From contig DNSZ01000091.1 of NCBI GenBank assembly GCA_003500165.1, forward strand, positions 1 through 23,158: 23,158 nucleotides of DNA, given 5' to 3'. The translations under genes and the position numbers were made by a program. Numbering within the stretch: the first letter of the stretch is position 1; each line of letters opens with the position of its first letter. Positions 7,149 to 14,850 of the stretch are shown here, in pieces. The DNA comes from Paracoccaceae bacterium (GTDB taxonomy: Bacteria > Pseudomonadota > Alphaproteobacteria > Rhodobacterales > Rhodobacteraceae). The notes under the pieces were generated by a model that was not told the DNA's origin, did not search any database, and saw nothing but the letters and a program-made list of their open reading frames with translations.

Positions 7149-7799
7149 ATGGATCATGCCCGCCCGCTGCCCAGCTTTCTGATCCGCCGCTACCACGCCT
7201 GGCGGGCGACCGATTTTGCCGAGAACCACAGCTGGTATGCCCGCCTGGCCGAAGAGGGTCAGCGACCGCGCGCGATGATCATCGCCTGCTGCGACAGCCG
7301 GGTCCACATCCCGTCGATCTTTGGTGCCGAATCGGGGGAGTTCTTCATCCACCGCAACATCGCCAATCTGGTGCCCCCCTATGAACAGGATGGCGGGCAT
7401 CATGGCACCTCGGCAGCCGTCGAATACGCGGTCACGGCGCTGCATGTCGCGCATATCGTCGTGATGGGCCATTCGCAATGCGGCGGCGTGCAGGGCTATC
7501 TCGACATGGCGGACGGCAAGGCGCCCGATCTGGCCGCCGAGACAAGCTTTGTCGGCCGCTGGATGGCCCTGCTGGAACCCGGCGCCGAAGGGATGGCCGG
7601 CGACGGCGCCCCCGACGCCCGGCGCGAAGCCATGGAAAAGGCGACCGTTGTCACCTCGTTGCGCAATCTCATGGGCTTCCCGTTCGTGCGCGATGCGGTT
7701 CTGGCCGACAACCTGTCGCTGCACGGGATCTGGCACGACATCGCCCGCGGCGGCCTGGAAGTCTATGACCCGGCATCGGGCGGTTTCCAGCCGGTCTGA
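7149..7799 (+). CDS. Beta-class carbonic anhydrase
   Basis: A 216-residue zinc enzyme interconverting CO2 and bicarbonate in the cytoplasm. The beta-class signature is complete: Zn ligand C47 with the D49/R51 dyad (ACCDSRV), then H108 and C111 (MGHSQCGGV). Length is typical for bacterial beta enzymes (200-230). The ATG at 7149 follows a strong AGGGGGA ribosome-binding site (7137-7143) at ideal spacing. It sits 99 bases downstream of the broken AraC gene in the same direction and is followed by a G/C hairpin at 7816-7837. Bicarbonate from this enzyme feeds carboxylases such as the pyruvate carboxylase encoded 9 kb away, but no co-regulation is visible. A specific gene symbol (can/cynT) is not assigned because there is no cyn context. 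Confidence 0.95.
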   Translation: MDHARPLPSFLIRRYHAWRATDFAENHSWYARLAEEGQRPRAMIIACCDSRVHIPSIFGAESGEFFIHRNIANLVPPYEQDGGHHGTSAAVEYAVTALHVAHIVVMGHSQCGGVQGYLDMADGKAPDLAAETSFVGRWMALLEPGAEGMAGDGAPDARREAMEKATVVTSLRNLMGFPFVRDAVLADNLSLHGIWHDIARGGLEVYDPASGGFQPV

Positions 7800-7815
7800 G
7801 GCGACCTTCGCCGTT

Positions 7816-7837
7816 TTCGGGGGCGGTTTCGCCCGAA
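7816..7837 (+). terminator. Hairpin downstream of carbonic anhydrase gene
   Basis: GGGCG (7821-7825) pairs with CGCCC (7830-7834) around a GTTT loop, extended by TTC/GAA with a two-base bulge. It begins 17 bases after the stop codon. No U-run follows, so termination strength is doubtful. Confidence 0.4.
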
Positions 7838-7923
7838 GATACCGAATGGAAGGCCGTGGCCGATCGCGCCACCGGCGAGCGCAGGGTGCCACGCGGCCCA
7901 CCGGCCTTTACCGACCGTTAAGC

Positions 7924-8403
7924 ATGATCCGGCAGCCTGTCGCCATGCCGGATCGTCACCTGTCCGTTTGTCTGCCCGACCCGCTCTTCCGCGCTGCGCG
8001 CGACATCGCGGGTCGCCGCGGCCAGCCGCTTGAGCGGCTGATCGTCGATGCGCTGAACGTCGAGGTCGCGCGCGCCTATCGCAAGGCGAGGTCGCCCGTC
8101 AGGGCGGACGAGCGCTATGTCGCGATGCTGCGCGCGCGGTTCGCGCGCGCCTTCGCGATGGCGCGCGACTGGCGCGATCTGCAGGATCGTCTGGCCGCGG
8201 ACGGCGCCGAATTGCGCGAGGCCGGCGGCGGACTGGCGCTGTTCTGTCTGCGCTCCGGCGAACGGTTGTGCAAGGCCTCGGACATGGGGGCCAGCCTGCG
8301 CCAGCTTTCGATCCGCTTCTGTGCGCCATTTCCCGGCCCGCCGCCGCGCGCCCCCGTTCCGGACAGGGTCGAAGAGGACATCGAGCTGTTCGAGCCGTTC
8401 TGA
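7924..8403 (+). CDS. Hypothetical protein with ribbon-helix-helix-like N-terminus
   Basis: A 159-residue protein. Residues about 8-45 (HLSVCLPDPLFRAARDIAGR and following) have the strand-helix-helix pattern of ribbon-helix-helix DNA-binding proteins. The middle is Arg/Ala-rich and helical. Residues 85-140 form a small domain with a DWRDLQDRL helix and GGGLALFCLRSGERLCKASDMG, which by eye resembles a small domain found at the ends of some relaxases and mobilisation proteins; that likeness is a weak inference. No ribosome-binding site precedes ATG 7924, and ATG 7945 is an alternative start. The stop codon is embedded in a repeat (CTGATACCAAGGCGC) also seen elsewhere in the window, and a hairpin follows. 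Function unknown. Confidence 0.65.
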   Translation: MIRQPVAMPDRHLSVCLPDPLFRAARDIAGRRGQPLERLIVDALNVEVARAYRKARSPVRADERYVAMLRARFARAFAMARDWRDLQDRLAADGAELREAGGGLALFCLRSGERLCKASDMGASLRQLSIRFCAPFPGPPPRAPVPDRVEEDIELFEPF

Positions 8404-8414
8404 TACCAAGGCGC
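8400..8414 (+). repeat. CTGATACCAA repeat, copy 1 (contains a stop codon)
   Basis: CTGATACCAAGGCGC carries the TGA stop of the upstream gene. The same 15-mer is found inverted at 14820-14834, and its first 10 bases recur at 20688-20697, again over a stop codon. Confidence 0.6.
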
Positions 8415-8436
8415 GATTGGCATGGCTCATCGCGCC
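8410..8436 (+). terminator. Hairpin after the ribbon-helix-helix-like gene
   Basis: GGCGCGAT (8410-8417) and ATCGCGCC (8429-8436) are perfectly complementary with an 11-base loop, starting 7 bases after the stop. It immediately follows the repeat motif CTGATACCAA. No T-run. Confidence 0.45.
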
Positions 8437-8465
8437 CGTCCGCCCGCCGCCGCACATCGACCGGG

Positions 8466-8486
8466 ACTGCCCAATTCACGGGCAGT
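8466..8486. promoter_or_regulatory. Inverted repeat upstream of the transporter operon (candidate operator)
   Basis: ACTGCCC (8466-8472) and GGGCAGT (8480-8486) form a perfect dyad with a 7-base AT-richer spacer. The centre-to-centre distance of half-sites (14 bases) is not a full helical turn multiple but is common for some dimeric regulators. It lies about 45 bases upstream of the -35 hexamer, a position suiting an activator or upstream repressor. Which regulator binds is unknown. Confidence 0.4.
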
Positions 8487-8531
8487 TGCCCCGGATGCAG
8501 GCACGCGCGCCGCCCGACCCGCATCGCGGCT

Positions 8532-8559
8532 TTGACAATTCGCCAGGCACGGGCAGAAT
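8532..8559 (+). promoter_or_regulatory. Sigma70-type promoter of the BMP transporter/deaminase operon
   Basis: A perfect TTGACA (8532-8537) is followed after 16 bases by CAGAAT (8554-8559; four of six consensus bases). Transcription would start near 8566, giving a leader of about 25 bases that contains the GAGGAGA ribosome-binding site before ATG 8591. Confidence 0.6.
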
Positions 8560-8590
8560 CGGCGTCACGCCGCAGAGGAGAGCACAGCCA

Positions 8591-9628
8591 ATGTCCCAGA
8601 CCCCACCGCGCCCGCTGATCCGGTCCGCCGTCACCCGCCGCCGCCTGCTGGGCGCCTCCGTCGCGGCAGCCGGCACCGGCCTGCTGTTTCGCCCCGCGCC
8701 CCTGCGCGCGCAGTCCGCGCTGAAGGTCGCCGGCATCTATACGGTCCCCGTCGAACAGCAATGGGTCAGCCGTATCCATGTCGCGGCCGAGGCGGCCGTT
8801 GCCGAGGGGCAGATCGACTACACGTTCTCCGAAAACGTCTCGAACACCGACTATGCACGGGTGATGCGCGAATATGCCGAAAGCGGCACCGATCTGGTGA
8901 TCGGCGAGGCCTTTGCCGTGGAGGCCGAGGCGCGCGAGGTCGCCCGCGACTATCCCGATATCGCCTTCCTGCTTGGCTCGAGCTTCAAGCCCGATCCGGC
9001 CGATGCCAATTTCGCGGTTTTCGACAACTACATCCAGGATGCCTCCTATCTGACCGGCATCATCGCCGGCGCGATGAGCCCGGCGGGCAATATCGGCATG
9101 GTCGGCGGCTTTCCGATCCCCGAGGTGAACCGGCTGATGCATGCCTTCATGGCCGGCGCGCGCGAGATGAACCCCGACATGGTGTTCCAGGTCAGCTTCA
9201 TCGGCAGCTGGTTCGACCCGCCCAAGGCCAAGGAAACCGCCTTTGCGATGATCGAGAACGGCGCCGACATGCTGTATGCCGAACGCTTCGGCGTGTCGGA
9301 TGCGGCCAGGGAACGCGGCATCCTGGCGATCGGCAATGTGATCGACACCCAAGCCGAGTATCCCGATACGGTGGTCGCCTCGGCGCTGTGGCATTTCGAA
9401 CCGACATTGCAGGCGGCGATCGCCCATGTAGAGGCCGGCACCTTCGGGGCCGATGATTACGGCATCTATTCCTTCATGCAGGCGGGCGGGTGTTCGCTTG
9501 CGCCGCTCGGCACGTTCGAGGGCAAGGTGCCCGAGGCCGCGATGGCGCTGGTCGCCGAACGGCAGGCGGCGATCATGGACGGCTCCTTTGTGGTCGATAT
9601 CAACGACGAAGAGCCGAAGAGTTCGTGA
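8591..9628 (+). CDS. BMP family ABC transporter substrate-binding protein, Tat-exported
   Basis: A 345-residue periplasmic binding protein of the basic membrane protein (BMP/PnrA-like) family, which captures nucleosides or nucleobases for an ABC importer. It starts with a twin-arginine signal (TRRRLLG at 15-21, hydrophobic stretch to about 33) and a likely cleavage near A40. There is no lipobox cysteine, so it is a soluble Tat substrate rather than a lipoprotein. Family features include NTDYARVMREYAESGTDLVI, the GxxxGFPIPEVNRL region (MVGGFPIPEVNRLMHAF) and the C-terminal DYGIYSF stretch. ATG 8591 follows GAGGAGA at 9 bases. It is the first gene of a five-gene operon with two ATPase domains, two permeases and a CodA-like deaminase, which argues for a nucleobase substrate. 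Confidence 0.93.
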   Translation: MSQTPPRPLIRSAVTRRRLLGASVAAAGTGLLFRPAPLRAQSALKVAGIYTVPVEQQWVSRIHVAAEAAVAEGQIDYTFSENVSNTDYARVMREYAESGTDLVIGEAFAVEAEAREVARDYPDIAFLLGSSFKPDPADANFAVFDNYIQDASYLTGIIAGAMSPAGNIGMVGGFPIPEVNRLMHAFMAGAREMNPDMVFQVSFIGSWFDPPKAKETAFAMIENGADMLYAERFGVSDAARERGILAIGNVIDTQAEYPDTVVASALWHFEPTLQAAIAHVEAGTFGADDYGIYSFMQAGGCSLAPLGTFEGKVPEAAMALVAERQAAIMDGSFVVDINDEEPKSS

Positions 9629-9630
9629 CG

Positions 9631-11172
9631 ATGGAAGGCGGTGCGGCGCCGCCTGCCCTGCGGCTGGATCGGATCACCAAGCGGTTCGGCCCGCTGGTCG
9701 CGAACGACGCGATCAGCCTGACCCTCGACCGGGGCGAGGTGATCGCGCTTCTGGGCGAAAACGGCGCGGGCAAGACCACGCTGATGAGCATCCTTTTCGG
9801 CCACTACGTTGCCGATTCGGGCACGATCGCGGTATTCGGCCAGCCGCTGCCGCCCGGCCATCCCGCCGCCGCGCTCGCCGCCGGGATCGGCATGGTGCAT
9901 CAGCATTTCATGCTGGCCGATCAATTGACGGTGCTGGAAAACGTGGTGCTGGGAACCCGGTCGCTCTGGGCGCCCTGGTTCGATCGCGCGGCGGCCCGGG
10001 CGCGGATCGCCCAACTGTCGCGCGATTTCGGCCTTGCGGTCGATCCCGATGCGCCCACCGGCACGCTGACGGTGGGCGAACGCCAGCGGGTTGAAATCCT
10101 CAAGGCGCTTTACCGCGACGCGCGCATCCTGATCCTTGACGAGCCCACGGCGGTGCTGACCCCGCAGGAAACCGAAGCCCTGTTCGCCACCTTGCGCCGC
10201 GCGGTCGGCCAGGGACTTTCGGTGATCTTCATCTCGCACAAGCTGCACGAGGTGCTGGCGGTGGCCTCGCGCATCGTCGTGCTGCGCCATGGGCGTCTGG
10301 TGGGCGAGGTCGCCGCCCGCGACACCGACCGCCACCTGCTGGCCGAGATGATGGTCGGGCACGAGGTTCCCGCGCCAAAGGTCGCCGCCCAGCAGGCCGG
10401 CCCGGCACTGCTGCGGCTTGACGCCGTCGAGACGCCGGACCGCAACAACCGGCCCGGGCTGCGCGGCGTGACGCTCGACCTTGCAGGCGGCCAGATCGCC
10501 GGGATCGCCGGTGTTTCGGGCAATGGCCAGGGCGCGCTGGCCGATCTGATCTCGGGGATCGAGACCCCGGCCGCCGGCGCCCTGCAGATCGCTGGGGCCG
10601 GCGTGTCGCGCTGGTCGCCGCGCGCGGCAATTCGGGCCGGGATCGGGCGCATTCCCGAGGACCGGCACAAGACGGGCGGGATCGACGCCGCGACACTGAC
10701 CGAAAACGCGATCCTCGAAAACTATGAATGGCCCCCGATCAGCCGCCGCGGCTGGATGCGTTGGCCGGTCGCCGAGGCGCGAACGCGCCAGATCATCGAA
10801 ACCTATGACGTGCGCTGCCCGGGACCCGCGACACCGTTGCGGCTGCTGTCGGGCGGCAACATCCAGAAGCTGATCCTGGGCCGCGTGCTGGAGGCGGCGC
10901 CGCGCATCATCCTGGCCAATCAGCCGGTGCGCGGCCTCGATATCGGCGCGCTGACCTATGTTCACGAACGGCTGTTGGCCGCGCGCGCGGCAGGCGCGGC
11001 CATCCTGCTGATCTCCGAAGACCTCGACGAGATCATGGCGCTGTCGGATGTGATCCATGTGATCTCGCGCGGGCGGCTGTCGCCCGGCTTCCCGCGCGGG
11101 TCGAAAACGCCTGCGGAGCTGGGATTGTGGATGGCCGGCCATGGCCATGACGGGGCCCGCGATGCGGCTTGA
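9631..11172 (+). CDS. ABC transporter ATP-binding protein, double-domain (BMP/nucleobase importer)
   Basis: A 513-residue tandem ABC ATPase that powers nucleoside/nucleobase uptake at the inner membrane face. Domain 1: Walker A GENGAGKTT (42-50), signature-like TVGERQ (about 147-152) and Walker B ILILDEPTAVL (D170/E171). Domain 2 is degenerate, as is usual in the YufO/RbsA-like class: its P-loop reads GVSGNGQGAL (about 294) without GKT, its signature is LSGGN (about 406), and Walker B has N at the Asp/Glu pair (LANQPVRGLD, about 430). One site is therefore probably catalytic and the other structural. ATG 9631 is preferred because an AAGAG element lies nine bases upstream; a GTG at 9625 would overlap the previous stop as GTGA. 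It overlaps the following permease start. Confidence 0.95.
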   Translation: MEGGAAPPALRLDRITKRFGPLVANDAISLTLDRGEVIALLGENGAGKTTLMSILFGHYVADSGTIAVFGQPLPPGHPAAALAAGIGMVHQHFMLADQLTVLENVVLGTRSLWAPWFDRAAARARIAQLSRDFGLAVDPDAPTGTLTVGERQRVEILKALYRDARILILDEPTAVLTPQETEALFATLRRAVGQGLSVIFISHKLHEVLAVASRIVVLRHGRLVGEVAARDTDRHLLAEMMVGHEVPAPKVAAQQAGPALLRLDAVETPDRNNRPGLRGVTLDLAGGQIAGIAGVSGNGQGALADLISGIETPAAGALQIAGAGVSRWSPRAAIRAGIGRIPEDRHKTGGIDAATLTENAILENYEWPPISRRGWMRWPVAEARTRQIIETYDVRCPGPATPLRLLSGGNIQKLILGRVLEAAPRIILANQPVRGLDIGALTYVHERLLAARAAGAAILLISEDLDEIMALSDVIHVISRGRLSPGFPRGSKTPAELGLWMAGHGHDGARDAA

Positions 11173-12211
11173 GCGGATCATCGCGCCCTCGTGGTCCCGG
11201 CGGCTGGGTCTGCCGGCGCTTGCGCTGGTGGCGACCGTCGCGATTGCTGCCTGGCTCGCCTGGCTGGCGGGGGCGGCACCGCTGACGGTTCTGGGCCTGA
11301 TCGTCGATGGCGCGGCGGGTTCGAAATTTGCGCTGCTCGAGACGCTGAACCGCGCCACCCCGCTGATCTTTACCGGCCTCGCCGTCGCCGTCGCGTTTCG
11401 CGCGCGGCTGTGGAATATCGGCGCCGAGGCGCAGCTTTATGCCGGCGCGGTCGTCACCGTCCTGTTGGGCACCGGCGCCATCGTCCTGCCCGCACCGCTG
11501 CTGCTCCCGCTGATCGTCGGTGCGGCCATGCTCGCCGGGGCGGCGCTGTTGCTCGGTCCGGCCCTTCTGAAGACGCGGCTTGGTGTCGACGAGGTGGTCA
11601 CGACGCTGTTGCTGAATTTCATCTTCCTGCTTTTCGTGTCCTATCTGCTGGAAGGCCCGATGAAGGACCCGATGGGGATGGGATGGCCGAAATCCGAACG
11701 CCTGGTCGACGCCGCGCGGCTGCCCCGCATCGCCGAGGGGCTGCGCCTGCATTGGGGGTTCGGCCTGGCGCTGATCTGCGCGGCCATTGTCTGGGTGATC
11801 CAGGCGCGCACCACTTTGGGCTATGAGATCCGCGCCGTCGGGCTCAATGCGCGGGCCGCACGCTTTGCCGGCGTGCCCGTCAATGCGGTGATCCTGAAGA
11901 CGGCCTTCTTGTCGGGCGGGCTTGCCGCCCTGGCCGGCTTTTCCGAGGTGGCGGGGCTCAAGGGCGCGCTGACGCTCGATCTGTCGCCGGGTTTCGGCTA
12001 TACCGGCATCGTCGTCGCCATGCTCGCCCTGCTGCACCCGCTGGCGGTCGTCGTCTCGGCGATCTTCGTCGCCGGCATCTTTGTCGGCGCCGATTCGATG
12101 AGCCGGGCCGCCGATGTGCCGACCTATATCGCCGATCTGCTGCTTGCGGTTGCGCTGTTGCTGATGGTGCTGGCGATCAAGATGACCGGGTTCCGGCTGG
12201 TGCGGGGCTAG
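11162..12211 (+). CDS. ABC transporter permease (BMP/nucleobase importer), subunit 1
   Basis: A 349-residue inner-membrane permease of the branched-chain/ribose type (BPD_transp_2), with about eight to ten hydrophobic segments, beginning near residue 17. Family landmarks are RLWNIGAEAQLYAGAV, TRLGVDEVVTTLLLNFI and GYEIRAVGLNARAARFAG followed by SGGLAALAG, the cytoplasmic loop that contacts the ATPase. It pairs with the next gene to form the transmembrane heterodimer. I place the start at ATG 11162, preceded by a G-rich stretch at 6-7 bases and overlapping the ATPase gene by 11 bases. ATGs at 11141 and 11147 are in frame and would add seven or five residues. Only the C-terminal assignment is certain; the exact start is not. 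Confidence 0.93.
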   Translation: MRLERIIAPSWSRRLGLPALALVATVAIAAWLAWLAGAAPLTVLGLIVDGAAGSKFALLETLNRATPLIFTGLAVAVAFRARLWNIGAEAQLYAGAVVTVLLGTGAIVLPAPLLLPLIVGAAMLAGAALLLGPALLKTRLGVDEVVTTLLLNFIFLLFVSYLLEGPMKDPMGMGWPKSERLVDAARLPRIAEGLRLHWGFGLALICAAIVWVIQARTTLGYEIRAVGLNARAARFAGVPVNAVILKTAFLSGGLAALAGFSEVAGLKGALTLDLSPGFGYTGIVVAMLALLHPLAVVVSAIFVAGIFVGADSMSRAADVPTYIADLLLAVALLLMVLAIKMTGFRLVRG

Positions 12212-12214
12212 GCC

Positions 12215-13162
12215 ATGGAGGCGCTGCTTGACATCCTTCTGGCCGGCAGCTTCTGGGCGGCCGCCGTGCGCATCGCAAGCCCGCTCATCTTTGCCACCAT
12301 GGGGGAACTGATCTGCGAGCGCGCCGGCGTGCTCAATCTGGGGATCGAGGGGATCATGGTCGCCGGCGCCTTCGCCGGCTGGATGGCGGTCTATTCGGGG
12401 CTCGGCCTGTGGCCGGGCGTGGCCGTGGCGCTTGGCGTCGGCATGGCGTTCGGGCTGATCCATGGCGTGCTGACGGTGCCTTTCGGCCTGTCGCAGCATG
12501 TGGTCGGTCTGGGGGTGACCCTGCTGGCGACGGCGGCCACCTATTACACCTATCGGCTGGCCCTGCCCGAGGTGACCGCGCCACCCCGGATCGCGCCCCT
12601 CGCGCCGCTGCCGATCCCGATCCTGTCCGACCTGCCGCTGATCGGCCCGGCGCTGTTTGCGCAGACCCCGCTGACCTATCTCGCCTTTGGCTGCGTGCTG
12701 GCGGTCTCGCTCATCCTCTACCGGACGCCGCTGGGCCTTGCGGTGCGGGCGGCAGGCGAGAACCCCGGCGCGGTGGAGGCCCAGGGCCTGTCGGTCACCG
12801 CGATCCGGATCGGGGCGGTGATGGCAGGCTCGGGGCTGATGGCGGTGGGCGGAGCGTTCCTGACCATGTCGGCCTTCGATTCGTTCTTTTTCGAGATGGT
12901 GAACGGGCGCGGCTGGATCTGCATCGCGCTGGTGGTGTTCGGGGCCTGGAAACCCGGCAAGGCGCTCTTGGGCGCGCTTCTGTTCGCGGGCTTCGACGCC
13001 CTGCAGATCCGCCTTCAGCAAACGCCGCTGGGCGCCGATCTGCCCTATCAGCTGTTCCTGGCGCTGCCCTATGTGCTGTCGATCCTTGCGCTGGTGGCAA
13101 TGTCGCGCCGGGCACAGGTGCCGGCCGCGCTGATGGTGCCGTTCAACCGGGGGGAGCGGTGA
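12215..13162 (+). CDS. ABC transporter permease (BMP/nucleobase importer), subunit 2
   Basis: A 315-residue inner-membrane permease, partner of the preceding one. Key family segments are IFATMGELICERAGVLNLGIEGIM near the start, LSQHVVGLGVTLLATAATYY in the middle, and TPLGLAVRAAGENPGAVEAQGLSV, the EAA-like coupling loop facing the ATPase, followed by FGAWKPGKALLGALLFAG. About eight membrane spans. It starts three bases after the stop of subunit 1, and its TGA overlaps the next ATG by one base (TGATG), so translation through the operon is coupled. In characterised systems of this layout (NupQ/YufQ type) the complex imports nucleosides or nucleobases. Confidence 0.95.
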   Translation: MEALLDILLAGSFWAAAVRIASPLIFATMGELICERAGVLNLGIEGIMVAGAFAGWMAVYSGLGLWPGVAVALGVGMAFGLIHGVLTVPFGLSQHVVGLGVTLLATAATYYTYRLALPEVTAPPRIAPLAPLPIPILSDLPLIGPALFAQTPLTYLAFGCVLAVSLILYRTPLGLAVRAAGENPGAVEAQGLSVTAIRIGAVMAGSGLMAVGGAFLTMSAFDSFFFEMVNGRGWICIALVVFGAWKPGKALLGALLFAGFDALQIRLQQTPLGADLPYQLFLALPYVLSILALVAMSRRAQVPAALMVPFNRGER

Positions 13163-14451
13163 TGTTCGATCTGGTGGTCAAGGGCGGCGTGCTGCCCGAT
13201 GGGCGGCAGGCCGATATCGGGATCCGCGGCGACCGGATCGCGGCGGTGGAGGCATTGCCCGATGGGGTCGCGGCGGGCGCGGTGATCGATGCCGCGGGCG
13301 ATCTCGTTTGCCCGCCCTTCGTCGACCCGCATTTCCACATGGATGCGACGCTGTCCTACGGGATACCGCGGATCAACGCCTCGGGCACGCTTCTCGAAGG
13401 CATCGCGCTGTGGGGCGAGTTGAAGCGCGACGTCACGGTCGAGGCGATGGTCGCGCGGGCGCTGACCTATTGCGATTGGGCCGCCAGCATGGGGCTTTTG
13501 GCGATCCGCAGCCATGTCGATGTGTGCGACGACCGGCTTCTGGGGGTCGAGGCGCTGCTCGAGGTGCGCGAGAAGGTCCGCGACTATATCGACCTGCAGC
13601 TTGTTGCCTTTCCCCAGGACGGGCTGTTTCGCGACCCCGGCGCCCAGGCGAACCTGATCCGCGCGCTCGACCGGGGCGTCGATGTGGTCGGCGGCATCCC
13701 GCATTTCGAACGCACCATGGAAGACGGCGCGCGGTCGGTCCGGGTGCTGTGCGAACTGGCCGCCGAACGCGGGCTGATGGTCGATCTGCATTGCGACGAG
13801 ACCGACGATCCCCTGTCGCGCCATGTCGAGACGCTGGCCCATGAGGCGCAGCGCCTGGGGCTGCAGGGCCGGGTGGCAGGCTCGCACCTGACCTCGATGC
13901 ATTCGATGGACAGCTACTATGTCTCGAAGCTTCTGCCGCTGATGGCCGAGGCGGGGCTTGCTGCCATCCCCAACCCGCTGATCAACATCGTCCTGCAGGG
14001 CCGCCATGACGGGTTTCCAAAACGCCGCGGGCTGACCCGGGTGAAGGAGATGCAGGCCCATGGCATCCCGGTCGGCTGGGGGCAGGATTGCGTGCGCGAC
14101 CCGTGGTATTCGCTGGGGACGGCCGACATGCTCGATGTCGCCTTCATGGGGCTGCATGTGGCGCAGATGACGAGCCCTGCGGAGATGCAGCGCGCCTTCG
14201 ACATGGCGACCGCGGTCAACGCCCAGATCATGGGGATCGCGGGCTATGGGCTGGCAGTCGGCAACACCGCCTCGCTGGTGGTGGTCGATGCCGGCGATCC
14301 GGTGGAGGCGCTGCGGCTGCGCCCGCCGCGGCTGGCGGTGATCGCCAAGGGCCGGGTGATTGCGCGCCAGCCGCGCAATGCCGCGACAATGTCGCTGCCG
14401 GGCCGCCCGGCATCGGTCAGCCGGCGATGCAAGCCGGATCGGGCCGGGTAG
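13162..14451 (+). CDS. Cytosine deaminase-like amidohydrolase (CodA family, altered substrate residue)
   Basis: A 429-residue amidohydrolase closely related to E. coli CodA along its length. With a constant offset of four, the metal ligands H57, H59, H210 and D309 are present, as are the catalytic E213 and H242, Q152 and W315 (CodA H61, H63, H214, D313, E217, H246, Q156, W319). The residue matching CodA D314 is cysteine (C310, in GWGQDCVRDPWY), and the preceding H is Q. D314 lies at the pyrimidine pocket, so the true substrate may be cytosine, a modified cytosine, or another nucleobase or lactam. GGGGAG five bases before the ATG is a strong ribosome-binding site, and the ATG overlaps the permease stop. 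Its place as last gene of a BMP importer operon implies deamination of the imported compound in the cytoplasm. The final 15 residues are Arg-rich and end in a hairpin. Confidence 0.9.
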   Translation: MFDLVVKGGVLPDGRQADIGIRGDRIAAVEALPDGVAAGAVIDAAGDLVCPPFVDPHFHMDATLSYGIPRINASGTLLEGIALWGELKRDVTVEAMVARALTYCDWAASMGLLAIRSHVDVCDDRLLGVEALLEVREKVRDYIDLQLVAFPQDGLFRDPGAQANLIRALDRGVDVVGGIPHFERTMEDGARSVRVLCELAAERGLMVDLHCDETDDPLSRHVETLAHEAQRLGLQGRVAGSHLTSMHSMDSYYVSKLLPLMAEAGLAAIPNPLINIVLQGRHDGFPKRRGLTRVKEMQAHGIPVGWGQDCVRDPWYSLGTADMLDVAFMGLHVAQMTSPAEMQRAFDMATAVNAQIMGIAGYGLAVGNTASLVVVDAGDPVEALRLRPPRLAVIAKGRVIARQPRNAATMSLPGRPASVSRRCKPDRAG

Positions 14452-14474
14452 CAGGATTATCCAGAAAATCCTGC
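14451..14474. terminator. First of two tandem hairpins ending the transporter/deaminase operon
   Basis: GCAGGATT (14451-14458) pairs with AATCCTGC (14467-14474), an eight-base stem whose first base is the last base of the deaminase stop codon. The loop contains TCCAGAA, the complement of the TTCTGGA loop motif found in the two hairpins after secG. No T-run. Confidence 0.5.
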
Positions 14475-14477
14475 AAA

Positions 14478-14501
14478 GACAGAGTTTTGGAAAACTCTGT
14501 C
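14478..14501. repeat. Perfect 11-bp-arm inverted repeat, second tandem hairpin
   Basis: Arms GACAGAGTTTT (14478-14488) and AAAACTCTGTC (14491-14501) are perfectly complementary, separated only by GG. It lies three bases after the previous hairpin. As RNA it would form a tight stem; as DNA it could be a protein-binding dyad. Its strong AT core stands out in GC-rich DNA. By inference, a terminator pair or a dispersed extragenic repeat. Confidence 0.7.
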
Positions 14502-14819
14502 GGGCCGAAGCACAATGAGCGTGACGCATCGCGCAAGGCCACCTTTCGCCCCGCCTGCACGCAGAGCGAACAGAGCACCGACAGCGCCCGGCTGCGTCCG
14601 CCCTTCGACAGCGTGAACCCGCCCCTCCTGCGGGTCCCGTCGCCCCGGCCGAGCGCGCCAAGCGGGTATAGGCAGTCAGCGCGCTGCGATTCGCGGTCCG
14701 CGTGGCGGGCTTCCATCGGCCCGCGCCATCGTTGAGGAAGAGCGGCGCGAAGGCGGCCGGCTTCATGCCCGGATGCGGCGGGGCGGAAGGCGGCGTTGGC
14801 GTAACGAGGCACACGCATT

Positions 14820-14834
14820 GCGCCTTGGTATCAG
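14820..14834 (-). repeat. CTGATACCAA repeat, copy 2
   Basis: The reverse complement reads CTGATACCAAGGCGC, identical over 15 bases to 8400-8414. Read on the minus strand it lies 34 bases after the DUF2842 stop, again downstream of a gene in the same orientation. Confidence 0.6.
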
Positions 14835-14850
14835 GTATCTCGTCGATACC
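14834..14850 (-). terminator. Small hairpin downstream of the DUF2842 gene
   Basis: GGTATC (14834-14839) pairs with GATACC (14845-14850) over a five-base loop, 18 bases after the DUF2842 stop on the minus strand. A second GGTATC at 14827 could pair instead. No T-run; a weak call. Confidence 0.3.

Noticed and set aside
11033..13021. 662-codon antisense frame over the two permease genes
   Set aside because: Low-complexity Arg/Gln/Gly-rich translation, opposite two clearly conserved membrane proteins.
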